Source of the DNA: Heliocidaris erythrogramma
Taxonomy: Eukaryota > Echinodermata > Echinoidea > Camarodonta > Echinometridae
Direction of reading: 5' to 3'
DNA: 64,000 nucleotides
Assembly (NCBI GenBank): GCA_025617745.1
Contig: CM046866.1
Span: forward strand, 15,011,725 to 15,075,724
Shown: one piece after another, positions 12,001 to 24,000 of the stretch
How positions within the stretch are numbered: the stretch's first letter is position 1
How the letters are laid out: each line of letters starts with the position of its first letter
The notes under the pieces: generated by a model
The model's database searches: none
Seen by the model: only the letters and a program-made list of their open reading frames with translations
What the model was told of the DNA's origin: nothing
Program-made: the position numbers and the translations under genes

Positions 12001-15000
12001 AGGTGAGCGTTGTATCGTAATTTATACTTTAGAGTTGACCATGCAGGGATTTATCCTTTTATTTCTGTCTTCATCTTTCGCAAGTATTTTCATTGAATAA
12101 ATTTGCCTCAAACAATTTTTATTTTTTCTCTCAACAACTTGTGTATCGTCTGTTTGGAGCCAAAAGGATGTTAAGTCATACACTTTAACACAGAGTTAAC
12201 ACCCTTCTGGCTCCAAACAGACGATATATACTTGATAAAGTTGATTGCCAGAAGAAGAATATGTCATAGACAGAAAATTATGGGAAGGTATTCTGTAAGT
12301 AACAAGTTGTGCAGAACGGTACAATCATTACCTATTCAGAGGGTATCAAAATAAACGCAGCAAATCATCTATGGGTCCTACTGCTCTATGCCAGGACTCA
12401 CAGATGATTTGCAAGGCTGTGCATGAGATGGAGAAATAAGCCAATCTCTGTTTGGGAAGGAATGGAGGCCATGCATGTTGAGGAGCATGGGATGTAATGT
12501 TTAAACAGAGAGAGACATGCTACAAAAGACGATAGGATGTGATGATCAACTTAATTAATCTGTTTTTTGTTGTGTGAATTTCTTCCAGTAGCATAAGATG
12601 CCCTGATTATTGCAGTGTCTAAAACTTGGTGCCAAGCCCACTTTGTCCCATTGTGTGAATTGTTATTTAGAAAACATTAAAATGTGTAGAATTTGCAGGT
12701 GCAGGTGTGACTGCACCAATATTGAATATTTAGTTGACATTTGCCTTTCAACATACAGATTGTCACTCTTCCATAGTTTTAAAAGTTGGGCATGTATCGC
12801 AGTAAATGTTGACATTCCAACTGACAATAGATATCTATGGACCAACTAGCAACTAGTGCATTTTTCTATTTGTCACAGGCGGTATCCGGGGCTAGCGTGT
12901 GGAGTGACGGCAAGGACAAGCAGGACCAGGCAGGGCAGCTGTCCACCTGGGACGTGGACACCTTCATCAAGGTGGTCAGGGAGCTTGCCCCACATATCAA
13001 CTTCAAGGAAGTGGTGTTTGAACTGGACCACCAAGGCTTCTACATCGGGGATAGCCAGGCGCTGAGGCTGGTGAAGACGGCACTGATCAGGGGTCTGCAG
13101 CAGGATGTCTTCCCTGTCGAAGCCCTCTACCGCGTCTGGAAGAACTTTGAAGGACAGGTAAGTTGTGCAATATAGATAGCAGTTGCAAAGTATGAACGGT
13201 TATCATAGAGGTATGAGTAGAAAAGAAGTAATTATGTGGTTAAAAGGAAAGGAATAATCTGCTTTGCAGCCACATGTTGGTAAGGATTGATGCAAGAGTG
13301 CTTTCTGACAGGGTTCGTCTTAGTCTGGAAAGAGCATTAAATTCTATCCTGCACACTAGAGGGTGAAACATATGAACGTGGATAAGCTCATTTAAGGTAT
13401 TTGTGAAGATGCACAGAAGGGGAAATGTAGCAGCCCAAATCCGATGGCTCTACTTTAACAATAGGTAGCACAATACCTTGCCAATGAAGTGTTATAATCT
13501 GAAGCCATATTGAACCTTGTGGAATGTCTTCATGTGATAAACCTGTAAAAACTTGGGTTTATTCAGAATTTGAAAGTTTCATTGTTTTATTCTAATGATA
13601 AAGAGCATTTATGAATCCAAGAGAACACAATTTTAAAAAAATTGTGGGTCATTGTTGTGTTTGGAAACCCTTTTATGTAATCAACTGTCAATAATTTACT
13701 AGTACTTCCTGTGATTAATGAAGGATATGAAACCTTATTATTCTTTCTATTTATTTAGCTGTCCTGGATCCAACAAGCCCTTGCTCAGCCAGACATCTTC
13801 TGCTTTGCAGACTACCCCTGTCACCCAGTGGTCATTGACATCCTAAAAGCACCACCAGAAGAAGAGAACAGGAAGATTGCTACATGGTAAGCCATGACTT
13901 TAATAACGATTAAGCCTGTAGGCTATGTCATAGTCACCCACTGTTGTAGTGTTATGGTAACTACAAAACTACTGGTTACAATAAAAACCAGAAATTTTCT
14001 TGACATAAATTTTCCCGAATTGTAGACAACAGTCATTTTGACAGCAAGAAACTGTCACGAATTGCCAAATTTCAGTGTTGTCAGTTGTATTTCAATAATT
14101 TTGTAGCATTTAACTTTCGCAATCTTAACTTCTCGCAGAAATTGCGTAAGTTTCTGGTTTCACAATGTGTAATTGGTTCCATTTTGTCAACATTATCAGC
14201 TAGTTATAGTGAACATTTAATGGTGATTGTGGGTTCTAGTAATAAGAATGTATTTGTCTTTAGAGAGACTGTCTATTAACATAGTTATTATAGTTGATAA
14301 ATACTTGGTATATAATGGGTTGCTTGGACCAACAAAATTATTCCAAAAATTGCAAAAAAATCAGTTGTCTTATTGTCTTTCAAAACAATTTTTTTGCTTT
14401 CTTATCTTTCATTTTTGCTCAGTTGTATGATTTTACTTGCTCAGTTAATTTCTATTTTTACAGGAAATCACTTGAGCTCGTTGAGGTGCTGCTGAAGCTG
14501 TCAGAGACTGGAAAGTATGAACAGGTCAAGAACCTCTTCAGCTTTCCCATCAAGCATTGTCCTGACATGCTCCTTCTAGCCTTACTGCAAGTACAGGTAA
14601 GGATTTGGTGATTCTGCATGTGGTTGTACAAGACTAGAGGTATAAAAGGGGGGGGGTTATAAAAGACTGTCAAAATATATTCAGGCCAAAGTTTTTGTAT
14701 GTGAGTATGCCAGAATGCAGTGAGCTGATAGAAATTTTACTGAAGATTGTACTTACGACAATTTGCTTTATTACAGATAGTTTTTCAAGCATTGCTATGT
14801 ACAGCCTTTTCTTCAGAAACTTCACTGTTTTAAAAATGCTGTAATCCAGTTACAATAGAGCAAGGAGAAGCTCAGATTATATCTTTTTTTATATTAACCT
14901 GTTTTTTATTGTCTGATATATTTTACGCATACGATTATGGTTAATTTACAGCCCACAATGACTCCACTTCGTTTGGAGCTGATAGCCGTCCTGATGCCAA

Positions 15001-18000
15001 TATTCCTGGGGAACCACCCTAACTCTGGCATTGTACTCCACTATGCATGGCATGGGCAGGTAGGTTGTTATATCTTCAACTGTCATCACTCATGTTATTT
15101 ATTTTGTTGAATGTCACACTGTTTTCCTCTTCTCTGACATACGCTCTTGCCATATCTGCTTTATTTGCCCTTGTGGGGTCATCGAACAGTTATATTCATA
15201 GTACATTATTAATGAATTATCCATAGGACTAGTTATACCCCCGCCAAACGAAGTTTGAAGGGGGTATATAGGAATCAGTCGATGGTTGGGCGGGCGGTCG
15301 GGCGGGCGGTCGGTCGGTCCGTTGCAAATCTTGCGGATCGAACTACTTCCTCAGTTTTTGACCGAAAGTCATGAAATTTGGTACACACATTGGTCTTGAT
15401 GGGAAGATGTGCAAGACATATTTTTCGGATGAGTCGGAATCTGCGTTGCCATGGTAACGGCATATTTATGGCAGAAAATCAAGGAAACACCTTGCGGATC
15501 GAACTACTTCCTCAGTTTTTGACCGAAAGTCATGAAATTTGGTACACACATTGGTCTTGATGGGAAGATGTGCAAGACATATTTTTCGGATGAGTCGGAA
15601 GCTGCGTTGCCATGGAAACAGCATATCTATGGCAGTAAATCAGGGAAAAATCTTGCGGATCGAACTACTTCCTCAGTTTTCGACCAAAAGTCAAGAAAGG
15701 CTGTTGTCACGGGGCGGGGTATTAATCATCATCTTCAGTGATATTTCTAGTTATACTTTGTAGCTGATAGGAACTCTTTTGTTCAGCTCCCTATCTTTGT
15801 ATCTTTGTATCTCTCTCTCTCTCTCTCTCCCTCCATCCTTCACTTTTCTCTCTCTCTCCATCCTTCACTTTTCTCTTTCACTCTCTGCTTCCCTCTCTTT
15901 TTCTTGCTCTCTCTGCTTCCCTCTCTTTTTCTTGCTCTCCCTGCCTCTGCCCCTCTATCTCTCTCTCACTCTCTCTGTCAATTTCTCCCTTTGTCCTTAT
16001 TTGTCAATTTATTCCTTGGTCTTGTATCTCCCTCTATCATACGCTGATAGCTCACATTCCTATTTTTCCTCCTATTAGGGCCAGTCACCGACCATCCGTC
16101 AGATCGTGATGCATTCCATGGCCGACTGGTACATGCGGGGGGACAGTGATCAGACCAGGCTGTCGCGTATCCTGGACGTAGCCCAGGACCTGAAAGCTCT
16201 ATCTCTGCTTCTCAACGCCACACCATTCCTCTTTGTCATCGACCTGGCCTGCCTTGCCTCGCGGAGGGAGTACCTCAAGCTCGACAAGTGGATGACGGAC
16301 AAAATTAGAGAACACGGAGTAAGATATAGTTTGTGATCTTTTCCGTTATTTAGTGCTATTGAGTTGTCTCCCACTCCTGATGGACCCTTTAACAACCTGT
16401 TTTTCATAGAGTAAGGTATAATTTGAGATTTTAATGTGATGTTGTTACTAGGTACAGTCAGGTCATCTCTGACTCATTTTGACACCATGGATTACCTTTA
16501 CCAATGTTTCATTTCATGCCCCTTCAGACAGCTCTCTTAGAGACTTGTAGGTCTTCCGTTTATCTTCTGGTTTCTACTACCTTACACAGAGGGGGTCAAG
16601 AATGAGAGTATTTAGTTATTGAATATTAAGCTTTCTGATATCCTACAGTGTAGGTAGAAGAAAACGTGAATTGGTGTCATAAGTGACCCTCGGTCCTCTC
16701 TGTATAACTGTAAGATCGAGATTTGCAGATGTACTTGTCTCTTGGTTTTCATTTAGGGTGAGCCTCAGACTTACACTGGAGTTGCATTTGATAATCTTTC
16801 CCACGGGCAAAAAAAAATTGAGAATTTATAACAATGTTTTGATTTTGTCTGTTCTATTAGAGTGTTCATTTGTCTTTTGTCTAGCAGGAGTCTTTTGTTC
16901 AGACCTGTGTGAAGTTCCTGAAGAGGCGTGCCCCTCAGGTGATGGGAGGGTTACCCCCAGAGCCCAGAGAGTTACCAGGAGGGGGTAAGACAGGGGTGTT
17001 ACCACCGGAAACTATAGGAACCATGCTGGCATGTCTACAAGCCTGTGTCAGGTGAGTTATGTCATTTCAAGGTGTCTGCTTATTTCTAACTTAGAATGAA
17101 TTCTTTGAAGATATTAATCTTCTTCATCTGATTAGAACCTGCAACATGTAATTAGAAACGGGTACTTACTTGTTACTCAGTTTTGATTATGCTTAATTAA
17201 GCAACTCACCATTCTTTTTTTGCATGTGTCAACCTAATCAAATTTCAGGAATACTTGTTTTGGTGATGAAATGAACCAAAAGAAATTTAGGATCCTTTAC
17301 TACTTCAGGAAGTGAAACAAATAGTGTTTCTTCACTCTTCCTGTTCACTGGATTTAAGTACCTTCTGATTGTAAAAGGTCACACTGATTGTAATTCCCCA
17401 GATCATTGTTCTATTTCATAATGTTTTTGGTGGCAATTTCCTTGTAGAAAGTTTTCTAGTTAGCAGCTACATGGATTTTTTCCCAGGATTTCTTCATGTG
17501 TCGTAATTTCAAGAAAATTCTCAGTTCTAATCCTTGACTTTCATCGATTATTCAACTATCTGAAAGGTAGTCAGAAATTCTTCTGTAGAAGGGCAGTTCA
17601 CCTTGTTGGTGGTGCTTCATTGTACTCACAGTTAAGCAGTTATAGCAAGGAGGTACTAGGCAGCTCACCTAGTACCTCCTTGGTTATAGGAACAGTGCTG
17701 CTGAAGATCAAGTCTACATGCAGCTAAAAACTACTGTCTCAGTAACAGCCTTTGTATAAGAGATGATGCAGTTGAAATGTATTTCATATAGAATGTGCAA
17801 TGCTATGGAAATCATTTGGACTGGTACCTAGGACCTTGTTGCAGATGACCTCTTTGCTTTACTAATTATTCATGAAAATATACTGCTGCTGCTGCTACTA
17901 CTACTACTACTACTTACTACTACTTACTACTACTTACTACTACTTACTACTACTTACTACTACTTACTACTACTTACTACTACTTACTACTACTACTTAC

Positions 18001-21000
18001 TACTACTTACTACTACTTACTACTTACTACTACTACTACTTACTACTACTACTTACTACTACTTACTACTACTTACTACTTACTACTACTACTACTTAAT
18101 ACTACTACTAAATACAACTACTACTTAATACTACTACTACTTAATACTACTACTTACTACTACTTACTACTACTTACTACTACTTACTACTACTTACTAC
18201 TACTTACTACTACTTACTACTACTTACTACTACTTACTACTACTTACTACTACTTAATACTACTGCTACTTAATACTACTACTGCTACTTAATACTACTA
18301 CTACTACTTACTACTTACTACTACTTACTACTTACTACTACTTACTACTTACTACTACTTACTACTTACTACTACTTACTACTTACTACTACTTACTACT
18401 TACTACTACTTAATACTACTACTACTACTACGTACTACTACTACTTACTACTACTACGTACTACTACTACTACTACTACGTACTACTACGTACTACTACT
18501 AACTACTACTACTACCATTACTACTACCATTACTACTACCAATACCATTCTTACTGTTTTGTGATCTTATGTAATGGAAGTCATGGGCATTGAATTCTTT
18601 TGGACTTGCTTCATGTTTTCTCATCTATTTTCATTTGTGCTCTGATCAGTTCTGTGTCACCTGAGCTTGCTGATACCATCATGAACATGGTAGCCAACTG
18701 CGGAAACCTGCTCAAGTCCCGTCCCCCACCAGGGGTGATGAACAACCAGGGAATGCCCCCTATCTCGCCCGGACCAGGCACACCGGTAAGATTCATGAGA
18801 GAATTCTGTTGGCTTGTATTTTATTCTACATATCAACGCTCATGCTGAGTTTAAGCTCAGCCTTGTCATGTCTAATAAGACAATAACTTAGACCTTTGTT
18901 AGTTTGTTAAGCTCTATTTAACACTGAGTTAATAAAATATACATATATCAGGTTTAAATTTGATTAGAATGCAGGACTTTTTTAGGTCGCTAGTTGGGGA
19001 TGCCATTTTACTTCTCAAATGAAATAAACATTTCAACCAAAAGTAATGTGAGTGAAAAATGAATTTGATTCATGTCAGATCAATTTCTCTATTGAAATTG
19101 ATTGGCCAAAAAGTGTTTATATGTACATGCGGTATAGATTAGATTAAATAGATGTTAGTAGCATTGTACCTTTGGCCACATATTCGTGTAGATGAGAATT
19201 GTAACAGCAGTAGCTTGATGGATAATATCTACATGAGTATTATAGACTCTTCAACAGGGATGCCACTTTTCAGGCAAAAGCCTGAATTCAGGCCCAAGCA
19301 ACTTATTTTCAGTCCATAGAAAACACATTTTTTTTGTACAAAATGGCTCATTCTGGATGATTTTCAGGCTTTCATATCAATTCTAAGTGGCATCCCTGCT
19401 GCAATATTCATTCTGCATCCTTCCCTTTTGTCGCAGATTGACTCGCTCCCAGGTATGCCCCCGCTCGGCTCCACAATGGGTACCTCCATGGGATCCACCA
19501 TGGGTTCCACAATGGGGTCTACAATGGGGTCCACAATGGGATCATCTGCACCCTCCATGACCACACCCAACCTACACCCCTTCAGCTCCAACCCACTGGG
19601 ATCTAGCTTCGGACAACCGCCCCAGTCGCCCCAGAAGACATTCCCCATGTTGTCTGGGCCTGGCCCCAACCTGGGTGGACTTATAAATCCGACACAGTCG
19701 AGTAGTCATCGTAAGGGTTCCTTTCTTTTCTTTATTTCTTGTTTGCGTGATTAATATAAAAAATTTACATTGCACCAATCAGTTGAAGCCTTTACAGTCC
19801 TTTATTGGTGACCACACACACACCTCACGACCAACATTACCATTAGATTGTGCTCATGTTTGTTGCATCACCAATTGCCTCTTAAAACCATGAATATATA
19901 AGAGGGTAATAAGTCTTTTAAAATTTGGCAACTTATTAAAGCATTCAAATCAGTTTTTCCTAACTAATTGTCTTCTTTCTTTTTTTCAGATGCATGATGT
20001 TTGATTAGAAAAGTGTTGCTATAAGAAATAGTGGTCTTGTTGGCTGATTAATTTAGCAATTTGAAATCTCTGTTTCGGGGATTGATATGTTAATCCCGGT
20101 GTTTGATTTTTTTTTTTTTTTTTTGATTCCAACATGATTAGCACCTAGCAAAGGTAAGCTCTCACAAAAATATAAGACCAAAAAGAGATACTAAAATGAG
20201 TGTGTGCTTCTATCTTGTGGGGAGTTTGCAGTTTGGAAAATTTGCCTATAAATCTTTATTCTTCTTTTCCCTCAATCTCTTCATGTCCTTCTCTTCACAC
20301 CAGAATCTTCATTGCACACTAACAGTCAATCTACAATGAGTCAGCCCCCTAAAAGTGGTGCAGGTGCTATAAGACCAGGTATAGCTATCTTTCATCTAGT
20401 AACAGCTGTACAAGTTAAAGCAGTACAAGTTAAAGCAGTAGTTTGTATCTTTGGGGTCATAAGCTCCTATGGGGTAATTTGGGTTTTTTTAGGGGAGGTG
20501 TAAATCGGCTACTCAAGAATTGCATTTGGGCTAATGGCACTGATAAGGAGTATCCGATGGGGTCTTGCGGCCAAATAGGGTAAAAACCACTGAGTTTAAG
20601 AGAACTTATCTTCGCAAATGCGGTTATTAGATCAAGAATCATTAATATATTTCAGTATACATGTCAACTGAGCTCTGACAAGTCCACTTTTGAGTATTCT
20701 CTTATTAGCTTGTGTGAAACCCCTTAACAATTAAGTTTCCAGAGAGTTTTGCTTTGGGCAAGAGACTCGGAGTAAGATCTCTCAACTTTTCTCTTAAAAT
20801 TTGTAGCACCTGCCTTGACAAATTCTTGTAACTTAACTTTACTTATTCAAATTGTGTGAATTTTTACACTGAATAGTTAAGGAGTTATCTGTGACATAAA
20901 ATTTTTCCAGGAAGAAATTCAATAAATATGGATGGATCAAAGTACCTTAAAGCGAAGCTAACACCTGGTACATGCAAATTAACTTAGAATTACATCTGAA

Positions 21001-24000
21001 AATATTGTCCTGTTGCTGTGATTGTTTGTGGTGTTTTTCACTCTTTGTGTTTGTAATTTTGCCTCATTCAGCTGTTGCATAGAAACTAGTTTAGTCTGTG
21101 CCTTGTACCAGAAAATGTATCAAAACGGATTGCACTAATATCTTTGTGTGAATTGTATATATGAACTTTGCAAAAAATTAAAAGAAAGAAGAGAAATTGC
21201 AATAGGCAGTGTTAGTCTTTCTTCCCAAATTAACAAGTACATCTCTTTCAAACACCTTTTGATTTCTTGCAACTTAAAGTAAATATGACTGCTGGATATA
21301 TCCAAAATAAATTTCAGTGTCTACCTGTATACAGAAAAGCAACAGCTATATCCTTTTGGGGGCATCTGTTGCAGACATCAGGGGAGCGTTTCATCAAGCG
21401 TTTTGTCAGTGATTTTCACCGACAAATTTGCTCTCAACCAATCAGATGCAAGGATTTCAGTAGCTTATAACAGTTGTCGGTGAAAATCACTGACAAAATG
21501 CTTGATGAAACGCTCCCCTGCATTCAGAATCATTCTCATAATCCAAACTGACCAAAGTAGAGCTGTAACTTGTAAGTGAAAAATTCTCAAGCTCTCCTTA
21601 TCTAAAAAACCTTAGTACAGCGTAGAGCTTCAGTATTATGTCATCAGTTTCTAAGTGATGTCAATGCCCATGCTTCTAGGTGACATTTCGAACATATGGC
21701 CAGAGCTGAACCAGTCTTTCTCACCCGAGATTGACGAGGAGGCAAACAGCTACTTCCAGCAGATCTACAACCAGCCACCCAACCCTATCATGTCAGTAGA
21801 TGATGTCCTTCAGATGCTGAAACAGTTCAAGGATTCACAAGTCACGAGGGAAAGGGTAGGTTAAAAGGAATTGTAATTTTAAAGGTTTTTCTTCATAAAC
21901 AAAAATAATAGCGTGGAGATGGAAGGAATGTCCTTTGGAGCTTTTTTCTGCATAATGCATAAAAGATTAACATGGCGATGGACATGGAGATGGACAAGGA
22001 AAGATGCCAAAAGTGTAGGGACAAAAAGAGCTGTATTATAACCAAAGAGTGACCATGAACTCCTTTAAAGATGCATTTTGAAAAGCTGTTAGGTTTCTAT
22101 TGTGTTCCAAGATTCTTCTGAAACAAAGACCCCAAAAGAGAAATTAATGACCTCTTTTTCTCCTTTTATTTTTGGCATATGATATGCAATACATAATAAT
22201 GTCTTGTTTACCCAGTATAGCCTCAACAGTATTTTATACTGTTCTCCCTGAGTGTCCTGCAATCATACTATTACCCTGGCTTATGGTTTACCTGTTTTAT
22301 GGTTTACCTGTTTTTTGCTCTTTTAATAAAACTAAATGAAATGTATTTTTATATCTTCTTCAGTTTATTTATGGAATGATACATTTTGATTTTCCCAGTA
22401 GGTAAATGATTATATCCTAAATATGCGTGAATGATCAAATTATTTATAAGGAACACGTGCCAACCAACTAAATGAATGGGAAATGTTCATGTATACAGAA
22501 CATGGTCGATGAATATCATCATATCACGACCACTCCCTTTCTTTTATTTTCCAGGAGGTGTTTATGTGCATGCTGAGGAATTTGTTTGAGGAGTACAAGT
22601 TCTTTCCTCAGTATCCAGAGAGGGAGCTCTTGATCACTGCCTGTCTGTTTGGAGGAGTCATTGAGCAAGGACTAGTCACGTGAGTAATGCTAACTGTTGT
22701 TGTGGTGCTTTATCATTCATTGTTTGGGGCGTCACTAAGTCAGTCTTTTTGACAGGTTTCTAGATCAAAGTTTGCCAATGATTTTGTAATTGTATGACTT
22801 TGGACTACCCCTGATAAAACCAGACTTTCTTTGAATGGGTTTGAGCATAAAGTTCTACTATTTCTTTTTTAAAGGATTTTGGACCAGCTGTGATAAGGCA
22901 GTGCTTTCTATTTTGCTTTCCTCTGTTTTAAACCTCGAGTGTGATGGTACTGTTTATAATAGCCCCCAAGAAAATTAAATCAAACTATGTCAATAAACAT
23001 GAATCTCTATTTTTCTCTCTCTGTTTGTACAAAATTAGATGATTTATATTTTCTTTATGTAATTGTGAAATAAATTTTGTATAAGCATCAAATAGAACAT
23101 TATGGTCATTGTTTCCTATTTTATACGACCTTTGAATGACTTCTTCCTTTCGTACTCTGTAGATTTATGGCCCTTGGGATGGCTCTGCGCTACGTGTTAG
23201 AAGCCCTGAGGAAGCCACACAACAGCAAAATGTACATGTTTGGCATAGCAGCTCTGGACAAGTTCAAGCTGCGTCTGAAAGACTTTGCCCAGTACTGTAC
23301 CCACGTTGCATCCATTCCTCACTTCAAACAGTTCCCAGAGCATCTCATTGAGGTAAGGCTATTTCTAGGAACATCAGACTTCCCAGCTATCCATGAAATC
23401 AGGGCAAACCTGGAAAAATTAGCTCTTTTTTCCAGTGTGAGAAAAGTCCAGGAACTTGACAAGACTGCTCAAATCAGAGAATTTCATTGGCCCCAAATAA
23501 AAGTAGTCAGTCTCTTGTAGTTTGTCGCATGTCCAAACAGATATCCCTCTTTCAAACTGGAAAAAGGTTGAAAATAATGAACCTGAAATTCTGAAATGCC
23601 ATGTTGGAAAAATCAGGGAATTGAGTTTTCATCAAATCCTGGGAACCCTGAATATTAAAAGTAGATTGTGAATGATGTACATTTATTGTACCTCAATTGT
23701 ACTTGAAGATGTTCATTCAGGTGTGCATTTGAGGAAATTAGAAAAAAATATAAGGACTCATATATTTTGGTTATTTCTTCATTTTGGCAATGCACATTCA
23801 ACATTTAATTGTAACTTATGCCCGAGATAAACACAGATGAAACTCACGCCTGTGAGATTGTACGTGTAGAATTTTAAGCTAAAAGAATAGATCAGTTTGT
23901 CTCTGCCTTTGGCTAAAGTCATCAACATGTTAAAAGATTACTGAATTTGGCCTAAACTATGTAGAATTAAGATTATTTATGTGTCTTATCAAGATCTCAG

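Larger units (their letters stand above)
17052..18649 (+). other. CNOT1 intron (1598 bp)
   Basis: Holds the hairpin at 17641-17688 and the large ACT-type minisatellite at 17878-18535. No gene seen. Confidence 0.75.

Noticed and set aside
15779-16078. 99-codon Leu/Ser ORF
   Set aside because: Caused by the CT-rich low-complexity tract.
17641-17688. microRNA hairpin
   Set aside because: The stem is only 15 bp with a 7-nt loop, shorter than a pre-miRNA.
17872-18099. 75-codon ORF of Tyr/Leu/Thr
   Set aside because: It is a reading of the TACTAC minisatellite; no gene.
19990-20040. Exon starting after TTTTTTCAG at 19989
   Set aside because: The reading frame meets stops within a few codons and there is no donor.
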